Origin: JAGTVG01 sp964389805
GTDB lineage: Bacteria > Bacteroidota > Bacteroidia > Cytophagales > Cyclobacteriaceae
Length of the DNA stretch: 43,556 nt
Assembly: GCA_964389805.1 (NCBI GenBank)
Contig: CAYMFU010000128.1
Coordinates: forward strand, 1 to 43,556
Reading direction: 5' to 3'
The notes beneath the pieces are model-generated. The model did no database searches and had not been told where the DNA came from. It worked only from the letters and a program-made list of their open reading frames with translations. Both the position numbers and the translations under genes were made by a program. Positions within the stretch are counted from its first letter, which is position 1, and every line of letters starts with the position of its first letter. Positions 15,325-24,975 of this stretch are shown here, in pieces.

Positions 15325-18300
15325 ATGTCAGAAACTAAAGGTAATTTCTTTGTCCGTCGACCGATTGTAGCGATGGTCATCGCCATAATAATTGTTATTG
15401 TTGGGATGGTATCCATGATTGGTTTGCCCATAGAACAATATCCGGATTTTACTCCCCCGATCGTACGGGTAGCTGCTACTTATACCGGGGCGAATGCTAT
15501 TAATGTAGAAGAATCGGTAGCCACACCCCTGGAACAGGAGGTCAATGGTGTGGATAACATGATCTATATGAAATCAACCAATTCGAATGATGGAACCATG
15601 GTGATCGATGTAAGCTTTGACGTTGGTACCGATCCGGATATGAACACAGTGCTTACTCAGAACAGGGTTTCAGCCGCTTCTGCCAAACTTCCTTCTGAAG
15701 TGACCAAGTATGGAGTCACCACCAAGAAACAATTTCCGAACTTCGTAGCCCTGTATACACTTACTTCTGGTGGCAGATATGATCAGCAATTTTTGAACAA
15801 TTATGCTTTGATCAATATTAAGGATCAGCTCGCCCGTGTAAGGGGTGTTGGCCTTATAGATGTATTGGGCGCAGCCAATTATTCCATGCGGATCTGGGTA
15901 AAACCCGACCGTCTAGCATCCCTGAAAATGTCAGTTCCTGAGATCATGAACGCAATCAATGAGCAGAATGTTATTGTCCCAGGAGGTAAGTTTGGAGCAG
16001 AGCCGGCACCTCCGGGAACGGAATTTACTTACACAGTTCGGTTGCCTGAGCGTTTCAATTCTCCTGAGGCTTTCGAAGAAATCGTAGTGAGAACTCAACC
16101 TGATGGATCACAGGTAAAGATCGGGGATATAGCCAGTGTTGAACTGGGTGTGGAATCCTATAATATGTTAACCAGGCTGAATAAAGAATCCTGTGCTGTC
16201 ATTGCCGTGTACCAGGCCCCCGGGGCCAATGCCGTGGAACTGGTTGAAGCGATTACAGCCGAGATGGAGGTACTTAAGAAGAATTTCCCTGAGAGTGTTG
16301 AATACATTAAGTCCCTGGATACAACTACTGCTATTACGGCGGGGATAAAAGAAATCGTGGTCACGTTGTTTATTGCACTTGTTCTGGTTATTCTCGTTGT
16401 GTTTATATTCATACAGGATTGGAGGGCTACCATCATTCCAACCCTGGCGATCCCAGTCTCACTGGTGGGGGCATTCGTTTTCTTCCCGATGCTGGGATTC
16501 ACCATAAATACACTTTCTTTGCTGGGACTGGTACTGGCCATTGGTATAGTGGTTGATGACGCCATAGTGGTGGTGGAGGCCGTTCAGGTGAATATTGAAA
16601 AGGGTATGTCCACCAAAGAGGCTACTAACGATGCTATGGCAAAAGTAACAGCTCCGGTTATTGCCACCACACTTGTATTGATCGCAGTTTTTATTCCTGT
16701 TGCAGGTATGGCTGGAATTACAGGTATATTATACCAGCAATTTGCTATTACAATCGTAGTTTCTGTTGTGGTATCATCAGTCAATGCGTTATCGTTGAGC
16801 CCGGCACTATGCTCCATTCTATTGAAAAAGCCCAAGCCATACGGAGGTCCTCTCGGATGGTTCTTTGGGAAATTCAACAAAGGAATGGATAAATCAACGG
16901 ATTCGTATATGAGCTTTACCAATGTGGTTACCCGGAAGATCAAGCGAAGTGTGGCTTTTATAATCATCATGACGATAGCTGCAGGAATATTTTTCAAACT
17001 GGTTCCGGGAGGATTCATACCGGAAGAAGATATGGGTTATTTCTATGCAAATGTGCAACTTCCCAATGCCTCCTCCATACAAAGGTCTGATGTTATTGCT
17101 AATCAGATTGAAGATATCATATTGAGTGCACCTGAAGTCAACAATGTTACAACTGCCAGCGGTTATAGCATGCTATCCGGATCGTCGATCCCAAATAATG
17201 TATTTATGTTCATTGCACTCAAAGACTGGGCTGAGAGAGATTATACTGCACTGGAAATCGTTCAAAGACTGAATATGCAACTGGCCATGAATATAAAAGG
17301 TGCACAAGCATTTACCTTTGGACCACCTGCTATTCCTGGGCTGGGAAATGGTTCAGGCTACAGTATTATGCTCCAGGATCGTGCCGGGAACACGCCGGCT
17401 TATCTCCAGGAAAATGCTATGAAATTTATGCAGGCGGTGAGACAACAACCAGAGATCTTCAATGCATTCTCACCCTTCCAGTCTTCTGTTCCGCAACGCT
17501 ATATGGATATTGATAAAGAAAAGGCGCTTAAACTGGGTGTTTCCCTGAATGACCTGTATACGACTATAGGTGCCTTTATGGGCGGGAGTTATGTCAATGA
17601 TTTCACCCGGTTCGGACGATTGTATAAAACCTATATTCAGGCTGAGCCAGAATACAGGGTGAATGAAAAACAATTGGCAAATTTCTTTGTGCCTAACAAT
17701 AGAGGTGATATGGTACCCTTATCAACCATAGTACAGATACAGCCAGTTTACGGCCCGGATTTTACCAACCGGTTTAACCTGTACAGGTCAGTTGAAGTAA
17801 CCGGTGTACCAGCCCCGGGATACACTTCCGAACAGGCCAGGGCTGCCCTTGAAAGGGTAGCGGCTGAAACCTTACCACCGGATATGGGATACTCCTGGAA
17901 CGCCATGTCCTTCCAGGAGAATAAGGCATCCGGATCTTTGGGTATTATATTAACATTTTCCCTGGTATTTGTGTTCCTGATCCTGGCCGCTCAATATGAG
18001 AGCTGGTCATTGCCACTGTCGATACTGTTAGGCACACCATTTGCCATTTTTGGAGCATTGTTCTTCTTGTGGGTGGCTCGTATAGTAAGCCCGAGTTTTG
18101 AAAATAACATATTCGCGCAGGTTTCATTTGTGATGCTGATCGGTATGGCCGCTAAAAACGCAATTCTGATCGTGGAATTCGCCAATGAAGAATTTAAAGG
18201 TGGATTAAGCCTTTTTGATGCAGCCATTAAAGCTGCCAAATCCAGATTCAGGCCGATTCTGATGACAGCATTTTCCTTTATACTTGGTGTATTTCCGTTG

Positions 18301-18483
18301 GTTGTAGCCACCGGATCGGGTGCAGAAGCCAGAAAGGTGATGGGTATGGCTTTGCTTGGAGGAATGACCTTAGCTACTTTGCTGGGGGTATTTCTTTATC
18401 CGATGCTATTTGTTTTCATTGGCAAAATAGCCGGTTATGAGAAAAAGCGTGAACTGGAAGCTTCTAAACAACCTGCTAACTAA
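15325..18483 (+). CDS. RND efflux pump, AcrB/HAE1 family
   Basis: This inner membrane proton-driven multidrug pump has about 1052 residues, the usual length. The start is the ATG giving MSETKGNFFVRRPIVAMVIA, 10 bases after the adaptor stop; an upstream in-frame ATG at 15286 lies inside the adaptor gene and adds no family sequence. Features are the N-terminal FFVRRPI, the proton-relay Asp pair in GIVVDDAIVVVEA (about 411-412) and its Lys partner in MAAKNAILIVEFA (about Lys944), and two 12-TM-type repeats with large periplasmic loops. The C-terminal end is short and cytoplasmic. It lies between the frameshifted adaptor and the outer membrane channel gene (6 bases to the next start). The substrates are not predictable from sequence. 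Confidence 0.95.
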   Translation: MSETKGNFFVRRPIVAMVIAIIIVIVGMVSMIGLPIEQYPDFTPPIVRVAATYTGANAINVEESVATPLEQEVNGVDNMIYMKSTNSNDGTMVIDVSFDVGTDPDMNTVLTQNRVSAASAKLPSEVTKYGVTTKKQFPNFVALYTLTSGGRYDQQFLNNYALINIKDQLARVRGVGLIDVLGAANYSMRIWVKPDRLASLKMSVPEIMNAINEQNVIVPGGKFGAEPAPPGTEFTYTVRLPERFNSPEAFEEIVVRTQPDGSQVKIGDIASVELGVESYNMLTRLNKESCAVIAVYQAPGANAVELVEAITAEMEVLKKNFPESVEYIKSLDTTTAITAGIKEIVVTLFIALVLVILVVFIFIQDWRATIIPTLAIPVSLVGAFVFFPMLGFTINTLSLLGLVLAIGIVVDDAIVVVEAVQVNIEKGMSTKEATNDAMAKVTAPVIATTLVLIAVFIPVAGMAGITGILYQQFAITIVVSVVVSSVNALSLSPALCSILLKKPKPYGGPLGWFFGKFNKGMDKSTDSYMSFTNVVTRKIKRSVAFIIIMTIAAGIFFKLVPGGFIPEEDMGYFYANVQLPNASSIQRSDVIANQIEDIILSAPEVNNVTTASGYSMLSGSSIPNNVFMFIALKDWAERDYTALEIVQRLNMQLAMNIKGAQAFTFGPPAIPGLGNGSGYSIMLQDRAGNTPAYLQENAMKFMQAVRQQPEIFNAFSPFQSSVPQRYMDIDKEKALKLGVSLNDLYTTIGAFMGGSYVNDFTRFGRLYKTYIQAEPEYRVNEKQLANFFVPNNRGDMVPLSTIVQIQPVYGPDFTNRFNLYRSVEVTGVPAPGYTSEQARAALERVAAETLPPDMGYSWNAMSFQENKASGSLGIILTFSLVFVFLILAAQYESWSLPLSILLGTPFAIFGALFFLWVARIVSPSFENNIFAQVSFVMLIGMAAKNAILIVEFANEEFKGGLSLFDAAIKAAKSRFRPILMTAFSFILGVFPLVVATGSGAEARKVMGMALLGGMTLATLLGVFLYPMLFVFIGKIAGYEKKRELEASKQPAN

Positions 18484-18489
18484 TTTGAA

Positions 18490-19959
18490 ATGAAAAGTAG
18501 AATGAATACTCGACTCATACAACTCGTCATAGCCTTGCTGGTGATGATTATTATCAATGCCTGTAAAGTGGGGCCTAATTATAAAACCCCGGAACCAGAA
18601 ATTGACTCGACAGCCGTTTATCGATACGACAGCCTGCAACTAGCCATGACCGATTCAGCGTTGAACGTAAACTGGTGGGAACTTTTTCAGGATCCTGTAT
18701 TGGATAGTCTGATCAATATTGGATTGAGGGAGAACAAGGATATCCTGATTGCATCAGCTCGGATTGAACAAGCCCGTGAACAGGTGGGTATTGCAAAAGC
18801 AGATTACTGGCCAAAGTTCGGATATCAGATCGGTGCTAACCGTGGTAATATGTTACAGGGATTTTTACCCACCGATGATTCCAATCCGGAAAACATGTTT
18901 ACGGGTTTTGGAACACTCAACTGGGAACTGGATTTCTGGGGGAAATTCAGAAGGGCTACCGAATCTGCGAAAGCTTCACTGGTAGCCTCAGAATATGGAA
19001 AACGAACTGTACAGATCGGTTTAATTTCACAGATAGCTGAGACGTATTATTCCTTACTGGATTTTATGTGGCGGCTGGACATTTCAAAACATACACTGGA
19101 GCTCCGTCAGGGATCTCTTGATATCATCCGGGAACGGTATGATAAGGGGATAATTCCTGAGATAGACGTGAATCAGGCGGAGATCCAGAGAGCTATTGCT
19201 GGTGCTTCTATACCACTCTATCAGAGAAGGGTTGCAATAACTGAAAATGCTCTGAATATTCTTCTGGGTAGGAATCCGGGACCTGTTATGCTGGGCACCG
19301 ACCTGTATGATCAAATCATGCCACCAGATATACCTGTTGGACTACCTTCAATGCTTGTTAACCGGAGACCGGATATTTTACGAGCGGAAGAATTATTACA
19401 TGCACAGAATGCACAAATTGGTGTGGCAGTAGCCCAGAGATTTCCGGCCATAAGTCTGACCGGATTATTGGGCGTAGCCAGCAATGATATCTCAAACCTG
19501 ACCGCTGGAGGTGCAGCCTGGTCAGTGGGAGGCAGTCTGCTAGGGCCTTTATTTGAATTCGGAAAGAATAAAAGACGGGTGGAAGTTGAAAGATACAGAA
19601 CAGAACAGGCTCTGTATGAATATGAGTTGACTGTGATCACTGCCTTTAAGGAGGTGGAAGATGCACTCGTCAGTATTTCTACCCTGAAAGAAGAACTTCA
19701 ATACCGTCAGGATCATGTTAATGCGGCCCTGAGTGCCCGGAACCTGTCCAAGGAAAGATATGATAAAGGCGTCACCAGCTTCCTGGAATTGCTGGAGAGC
19801 GAAAGACAGGCCTTTGAAGCCGAACTTGAATATGCCCGAACCATGCGGTCATTGTTTGAAGGGTATACAAAGCTTTATAAGGCACTTGGAGGCGGATGGC
19901 TCTCTGAAGAAGAAATGCAGACATATCAATCCGGGAATAGTCAGGACACAGGGAACTAG
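18490..19959 (+). CDS. Outer membrane efflux channel lipoprotein (OprM/NodT family)
   Basis: This 489-residue TolC-like protein of the NodT lipoprotein group has the lipobox IINAC (Cys25) followed by KVGPNYKTPEP, the signature start of the mature OprM family. It carries two outer membrane efflux repeats (about 65-250 and 270-465) with LVNRRPDILRAEELLHAQNAQIG near the middle and the coiled coil YDKGVTSFLELLESERQAFEAE near the end. It should trimerise in the outer membrane and dock to the adaptor. It is the last gene of the RND operon and is followed by a strong terminator at 20008. Confidence 0.94.
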   Translation: MKSRMNTRLIQLVIALLVMIIINACKVGPNYKTPEPEIDSTAVYRYDSLQLAMTDSALNVNWWELFQDPVLDSLINIGLRENKDILIASARIEQAREQVGIAKADYWPKFGYQIGANRGNMLQGFLPTDDSNPENMFTGFGTLNWELDFWGKFRRATESAKASLVASEYGKRTVQIGLISQIAETYYSLLDFMWRLDISKHTLELRQGSLDIIRERYDKGIIPEIDVNQAEIQRAIAGASIPLYQRRVAITENALNILLGRNPGPVMLGTDLYDQIMPPDIPVGLPSMLVNRRPDILRAEELLHAQNAQIGVAVAQRFPAISLTGLLGVASNDISNLTAGGAAWSVGGSLLGPLFEFGKNKRRVEVERYRTEQALYEYELTVITAFKEVEDALVSISTLKEELQYRQDHVNAALSARNLSKERYDKGVTSFLELLESERQAFEAELEYARTMRSLFEGYTKLYKALGGGWLSEEEMQTYQSGNSQDTGN

Positions 19960-20007
19960 ATTTTTGCAGTTTTCATAGGATATCTTCTGACTTATAATGA
20001 TAATACT

Positions 20008-20038
20008 AAAACGCCAGATATTTTTCTGGCGTTTTTTA
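20008..20038 (+). terminator. Strong intrinsic terminator of the RND efflux operon
   Basis: A 9-base-pair stem, AACGCCAGA with TCTGGCGTT, closes a six-base loop and is flanked by A's before and a T tract after it. It could also work in reverse for the convergent dehalogenase-like gene. Confidence 0.9.
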
Positions 20039-20108
20039 TTTTCCTTATTAGATAAAATTGCGGATTATTTTGTTCCTGGGTCTCAATCTTCAAAATTTTA
20101 AATTATTA

Positions 20109-20987
20109 TCAAAGCTTCTGAAACCATTTAGCGACCTCCTCACCAATTCGATGCGGATTGTCCTCCTGAACATAATGAATGCCTTCACCAATATCTGCCA
20201 TTTTAGTATTCGGGAAATTCTCTTTGATATATTTCACTTCCTTTTCTGCAATTATTGCCCCCGGATGAGCATAAAGACACAATTTTGGTATTTCGGATTC
20301 CATCAACCAGCTGTTGTAGGAAGATATGATATCATACATCCGACTGGGCTTCCCATTGATCGGGATCTGCGTTGGCCAAACCCTCACCGGTTTTCTGCTG
20401 GCGATCGTAGGATAAGGTTCCAGGTAATGATCAAACTCTTCCTTGCTTAATTTTCTTACGATTGAATCAGGGACAATCTTTTTCAGGAACATATTGGCCA
20501 CGCTTAGCATAAACCATCCAATATAAGGAGCCCTGATCATTTTAAAAGCAATTTTATATTCCTTTGGGAAATCCTCCCAGTTCATAGTTTTAATAAGTGC
20601 CTCCATAAAGGCAATTCCCTTAACATTATTACGGTGATTGTTTGCATAGTGAAATCCAAGACCCGATCCCCAGTCATGTATAACAAGTGTAATATTTGTC
20701 AGATTTAGTTTTTTAATAAACGCTTCCAGATAGGCATAGTGCTCCTCAAAGGTATACCCTATGTCCGGCTTGTCCGATTTGCCCATTCCGATCAGGTCAG
20801 GAGCAATACACCGGGCTTCCTTTTGCAGGTGGGGAATGATATTTCTCCAGAGATAAGATGAGGTGGGTTGGCCATGAAGGAATAAAACAACCTCTCCTTC
20901 TCCAACATCCACATAATGCATGCTAGATCCCTTAATCTCGACATATTTCGAGTCAAAAGGGAATTTTGATGAGATTTCGGTAGTCAT
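20109..20987 (-). CDS. Haloalkane dehalogenase-like alpha/beta hydrolase
   Basis: The protein has 292 residues, the length of haloalkane dehalogenases of the DhaA/LinB (HLD-II) type. Features at matching places are HGQPTSSYLWRN (37-49), the nucleophile motif HDWG with Asp105 and the halide-binding Trp106, Glu129 in FMEALI as catalytic acid, and catalytic His271 in GEGIHYVQEDNP. In characterised enzymes the first motif is HGNPTSS, whose Asn also stabilises the halide; here it is Gln40. The cap domain lies at about 133-215. Dehalogenation is therefore likely but not certain; another ester or epoxide substrate is possible. It is a single gene with a palindrome at 21022-21039 upstream. Confidence 0.82.
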   Translation of the reverse strand: MTTEISSKFPFDSKYVEIKGSSMHYVDVGEGEVVLFLHGQPTSSYLWRNIIPHLQKEARCIAPDLIGMGKSDKPDIGYTFEEHYAYLEAFIKKLNLTNITLVIHDWGSGLGFHYANNHRNNVKGIAFMEALIKTMNWEDFPKEYKIAFKMIRAPYIGWFMLSVANMFLKKIVPDSIVRKLSKEEFDHYLEPYPTIASRKPVRVWPTQIPINGKPSRMYDIISSYNSWLMESEIPKLCLYAHPGAIIAEKEVKYIKENFPNTKMADIGEGIHYVQEDNPHRIGEEVAKWFQKL

Positions 20988-21021
20988 GTGTGTATGGTTT
21001 GATTTAATATTAATATCAGAA

Positions 21022-21039
21022 CAATTCTGATCAGAATTG
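21022..21039. promoter_or_regulatory. Perfect 18-base palindrome upstream of the dehalogenase-like gene
   Basis: CAATTCTGATCAGAATTG is fully self-complementary and sits 35-52 bases before the hydrolase ATG. TATCA and TGATA near its edges extend partial symmetry. An operator for a dimeric regulator is the simplest reading. Confidence 0.5.
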
Positions 21040-21114
21040 ATACAGATCCATTGAATAAGTTATTCTTGTGACCAGCCAATGTATCCTTACTTATCTTGCC
21101 ATCAGCCTCGACGG

Positions 21115-21140
21115 GTAGGATCAGGCAGGCCTTATCCTAC
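21115..21140 (-). repeat. Hairpin overlapping the end of the GAF gene
   Basis: GTAGGAT (21115-21121) pairs with ATCCTAC (21134-21140), with an inner AGG/CCT pairing and a four-base loop. It covers the last codons and stop of the GAF gene. No T tract follows, so it may protect the mRNA end rather than terminate. Confidence 0.4.
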
Positions 21141-23498
21141 TACTTTCTCAATCTCAGAAAGGTCGATCTCATCAAGTATCGATTCCATATTATAATCCAC
21201 TTCCACTCGCAACGCCATTAACCCGGATGCACCCTGCATATCTTCCAGTTCGAGGTATTCAAGGGAATCTTTCAGGTTACCCTGTGCAATAAGGAAGTTT
21301 ATAAAATTCCTGTATTCATCAATTTCTTCAGCAAGTGAATAAATTATGGCTATTTTCCCTACTTGGGTTACCCTTTCCTTTGTACCCTTTACCACCGCTT
21401 TATCAATTCTCTTCTTGGTGATTTCGTATCTGATGTTGTAGGTTCCTGCAACATCAAACTTCTTCTCATCATAACGGAACGCTATGCTCAAGGGTGTGCT
21501 ATGAACGAGAATTAATTGAGTAATATCCAGTTTGGTCTTCAATTCAGGTTGTATGCGTCTTATCGTTCTAGCAATCTGTACCATGGTCATTAACTGCCAT
21601 AAACGGATATTTTTCAGGTATATATCATCGAATTTTAAATCCTTTACCAGTGACTGGCCAAAATATCCATTATATTCCACACCATCTGTACGGTACTTTT
21701 CAAAATAATGAGGAAAAACCTTTTGCGCTTTTATTTGCTCCTGGTCTATAATATCACCAACCTCAGTATTAATTCTTGTCAGGCTGTCTTCAAAATCTTT
21801 ACGCTTTTCATATAACACTCCCAACTCAGGATCCATCTTGTTAAAATACATGTCCACAGGCTCGACCATTGATGGATCCCTCATCTTTAAATGATTAAAA
21901 ACCGGTTCTATTTCCTTATGAATAAAATCAAGAATACTCACTTCATCACCTGCTTTCAGTCCGGCACTCACGGTATGCATATGTTTTTCGATCTTATATG
22001 CCAGATTATTGAGAAGTGGCATCTCCTTGCTCCGCATGCCTTGTATCAGGACAGTTTTAACAAGTGACAGGTGTTCTGAGAGATCTTTCTGTATGGCCTT
22101 GTTACGTTCAATGGATGAATTTCGAATGTCAGATGCTCCGTAAATGGGCACAACATCTGGAAAGATGATCGGTTCCATACTTGAAATTTCTCCCTTCTGG
22201 CTGACATTTAGCATTTCTGAAACGGCATCGCGAAAACGCCATTCAACCGTTGAATGGATGGCTGTGCATTCCTGTTGAATGATGGCCCGGACTTTGTCAT
22301 TCCATTCTTCTTTCGATCTTTGCAATGCCAGGGCAAAAACCGGGAACAGTTCATGGAAGCGCTTGACCTGAATCATGCTGAACCAGTCGGGTGTCCTTGT
22401 GGCGAATTCAATCATCCCTACGATCTCATTTTCGAGTGTTAAAGGAACAACAACATGGCTTCGTAATCCTTTTTTCAGGAATGCATTGACCATTATATCT
22501 TTCTTCTCTTTTCTAAAGTCCTGAGTGAACATCATTCTTTTCTCGTGATATGCTCTTTCAAAGATTGTCCCGCCATAATCATCACACCGCAACTCGGATT
22601 GTGAGAGGATGGTTCTCCAGGTCCTGTTTTGATTGATGCTGGAATTGAATACATTAAAAGCAGCCAGTCCAAATTCCAGGTCCTGAATTCCGAATAAAGC
22701 TTTTACCTTTTCTTTTATTTTATTAAATCCTGTATCTGTAATGATGGCATTTTTGTCGAGTAGATCAGATTTTAATTGGGACACAACATGTTCATGAGTG
22801 ATATCGATATAAGTAAATGCCAGAAATCCCTTGAATTCAAATTGGCTCAGAGGTATTTTCTCATTCCAGAGGTCCAGGTTCCATGAATTGTCAAAAAGCT
22901 CTTTTATTTCCATTTCTGATAATGGATTGACTTTACCTTTAACATTTACCGCCATAAACAAGGGATTGCCTCTCATCTTGAAATATCTCAATGATTTGTC
23001 TTCTTCATCTGTAAGTTTGAAAACAAAAGGTACATCTACATAAATGTCAAGGCTATAGAATTTCTTCAGTATAACGAGATAAGCCTGGTAAATGACCGCA
23101 ATAAGCATTTTATCCTGTTCCATGTCATTTGCCAGTTCTAATTTCATGTGCTCTCCACCAATCGTTTCCTTGAAAAGCTGGGTTGAGAAAAATGGTTCGT
23201 GCATGAAGGGAGGAACAGCTGCCGCTATATCCAGATTATCCTTCATCGGATTAAAAACAAAAGCCATTAACTTATTAATAATTGCCTGGTTTTCAATAAG
23301 CACAGACCGGTCTTTTATGGGTTTTTTCAAGAAAGGGAATTTCTCAGTTTCCTTAAGGACACTGGCCGCTGAATCACGCATGGGATGCATTGGATCCGAG
23401 CTTATTTTATAAAGTTCAGCAAGCAGGAATTCAAAACTTAAAATAGATTTGAATGGGGTTTTGCTAATGCTACAAGTAATTTTTTCATTTTTCATCAT
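21132..23498 (-). CDS. Large GAF-domain protein of unknown function
   Basis: The protein has 788 residues from the ATG chosen here; a TTG two codons earlier would give 790, but AGG lies at a better distance from the ATG pair. A GAF-like domain lies at about residues 270-395, recognisable by TFGIQ-like FGIQDLEFGLAAFN, the segment with CDDYGGTIFERAYHEKR, and LRSHVVVPLTLENEIVGMIEFATRTP. The N-terminal 250 residues and the long C-terminal half, which is largely helical, match nothing I can name. There is no histidine kinase, GGDEF or other output domain, no signal peptide and no membrane segment, so it is probably cytoplasmic. The gene stands alone, divergent from the TMEM175-like gene. A signalling or sensory role is inference. 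Confidence 0.72.
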   Translation of the reverse strand: MMKNEKITCSISKTPFKSILSFEFLLAELYKISSDPMHPMRDSAASVLKETEKFPFLKKPIKDRSVLIENQAIINKLMAFVFNPMKDNLDIAAAVPPFMHEPFFSTQLFKETIGGEHMKLELANDMEQDKMLIAVIYQAYLVILKKFYSLDIYVDVPFVFKLTDEEDKSLRYFKMRGNPLFMAVNVKGKVNPLSEMEIKELFDNSWNLDLWNEKIPLSQFEFKGFLAFTYIDITHEHVVSQLKSDLLDKNAIITDTGFNKIKEKVKALFGIQDLEFGLAAFNVFNSSINQNRTWRTILSQSELRCDDYGGTIFERAYHEKRMMFTQDFRKEKKDIMVNAFLKKGLRSHVVVPLTLENEIVGMIEFATRTPDWFSMIQVKRFHELFPVFALALQRSKEEWNDKVRAIIQQECTAIHSTVEWRFRDAVSEMLNVSQKGEISSMEPIIFPDVVPIYGASDIRNSSIERNKAIQKDLSEHLSLVKTVLIQGMRSKEMPLLNNLAYKIEKHMHTVSAGLKAGDEVSILDFIHKEIEPVFNHLKMRDPSMVEPVDMYFNKMDPELGVLYEKRKDFEDSLTRINTEVGDIIDQEQIKAQKVFPHYFEKYRTDGVEYNGYFGQSLVKDLKFDDIYLKNIRLWQLMTMVQIARTIRRIQPELKTKLDITQLILVHSTPLSIAFRYDEKKFDVAGTYNIRYEITKKRIDKAVVKGTKERVTQVGKIAIIYSLAEEIDEYRNFINFLIAQGNLKDSLEYLELEDMQGASGLMALRVEVDYNMESILDEIDLSEIEKVVG

Positions 23499-23686
23499 GG
23501 TCAACCTGATTTTATTCGTTAATAGGTTTCTTGTGCCGCCCGATGTAAGTATAAAGGGTTATAGCAGGATTATACGTTATTTAATATTAATTGGTTCAAA
23601 CAAGCCTTTCCTAATGGAATTAGGAATAAAACATCATTGAATTTAACCATTTATTTTTAATTTGCATAACCCAATTTAACATCACT

Positions 23687-24385
23687 ATGGAAACTGAAAA
23701 GAATAAAGGACTCCTCGCCCTTGCATCTACAAAAGACAAAGACATCGTGACCATGCCTATCAACCGGCTGGCCATCTTAAGTGATATTATATTTGCCATG
23801 GCCATGACCTCCATGATCTTTGCCATTGATCTTCCCACTGCAGAGGATGTCAGTAGTACGGAAGAACTGTTAATTTATTTCGAAAACAGACCGCCCGGTA
23901 CCATTATATATCTGTTGTCGTTCCTGCTGGTTGCTGTTTATTGGTTTAAAAACCTGGAACGGTTCAAATATTATAAAAAAACGAATGCAACACTTCAATG
24001 GATTGAAATCGGATTCCTGGCCTTCCTGATGCTTGTACCTTTAATGAACACATGGACCATGGTGCTGCCCGGCAACCCGGTTCCGCTAACGGCTTATAGC
24101 CTGATGATGTTTTTTGTTGGATTCTTTGCTTTTCTGAGCTGGAATTATGCCACAAAGAAAAAGGAACTGGTCAGTGAGGATCTATCGAGGGAAACAATTC
24201 GATTTGTAAAGCATGAATCCCTTGTAGAGCCGGCAATAGCCTTAGTGTCAATAGTAATGGCCTGGGTTAAACCCGTGCTCTGGGATATCACACTATTCTC
24301 AATACCCGTATTCTTTATTCTCCAAAAGCGAATAACAAGATATTATGAAAAGAAAGAAAAGGAGAAGTCAATTATTAGTAATTAA
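23687..24385 (+). CDS. TMEM175-like (DUF1211) membrane protein
   Basis: This 232-residue protein has about six predicted membrane segments (starting near 29-47, 72-87, 104-120, 133-151, 184-198 and 200-215). The first helix carries NRLAILSDIIFAMAMTSM, which aligns with the RxxxFSDGxFAIAxT signature of bacterial TMEM175 channels, but the FSDG part reads LSDI. Bacterial TMEM175 proteins are small tetrameric potassium channels. The altered motif leaves channel function open. The gene has its own upstream region and converges on the lipoprotein gene at 24454. Confidence 0.62.
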   Translation: METEKNKGLLALASTKDKDIVTMPINRLAILSDIIFAMAMTSMIFAIDLPTAEDVSSTEELLIYFENRPPGTIIYLLSFLLVAVYWFKNLERFKYYKKTNATLQWIEIGFLAFLMLVPLMNTWTMVLPGNPVPLTAYSLMMFFVGFFAFLSWNYATKKKELVSEDLSRETIRFVKHESLVEPAIALVSIVMAWVKPVLWDITLFSIPVFFILQKRITRYYEKKEKEKSIISN

Positions 24386-24453
24386 TATTTACTATTGTCA
24401 GTCTACCTTTAAATAGTACTTCCTTCTTTTGTAAGAAAATCCAATTTTAAATG

Positions 24454-24975
24454 CTATAAGTTGTCAGTGCCGGATTCTTTTTCTTTTAAAAGTTCCTCTT
24501 CCCAGGTAGAATTATAGATGGACGTATAAAACACAATCTTCCATTCGCCATTAACCTTTTCCAGGATTTGTGTATGTATGCTTGTGCTTAAAAGTTCATC
24601 ATCACCGGTGTAATAAAAATTGTCATATGCAGCCCAGGCACTTTTATCATATATTTTTATTTTATAGTTTTTTTTCACCTCATAATAAAGTCCTGGTTCC
24701 ATCACATTTTCGATATAATCTATGAAAAAAGTTTTGACTTTCTCCCATCCAACATCATATGTGTAACCTGATTGTGTAGCGGTAAGTCTGATATTTGATT
24801 CATCCTGTACATGGTATGAGCCTAGTTGGTTAATATCTCTATCGAAGAAAGCCTTCGTTTCAGCTTCGATGACTGATATAATAGCAGATCTTTCCTTATC
24901 AAAATCAACTTTTTCTTTACAGGAATAAGTCAACAAAATTAAGAGCATTAGGAATGTTAATGTAATTTCTTTCAT
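24454..24975 (-). CDS. NTF2-like (SnoaL/DUF4440-type) lipoprotein
   Basis: This 173-residue protein has a lipobox (LLTYSC, Cys19). The mature part fits an NTF2-like cone: a helix with ERSAIISVIEAETKAFFDRD, a central strand, and a C-terminal KVNGEWKIVFYTSIYNSTW strand pair, the usual 'WKIV' signature. Such small exported domains bind ligands or act as enzymes; no catalytic residues can be named. No operon partner is evident. Confidence 0.65.
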   Translation of the reverse strand: MKEITLTFLMLLILLTYSCKEKVDFDKERSAIISVIEAETKAFFDRDINQLGSYHVQDESNIRLTATQSGYTYDVGWEKVKTFFIDYIENVMEPGLYYEVKKNYKIKIYDKSAWAAYDNFYYTGDDELLSTSIHTQILEKVNGEWKIVFYTSIYNSTWEEELLKEKESGTDNL

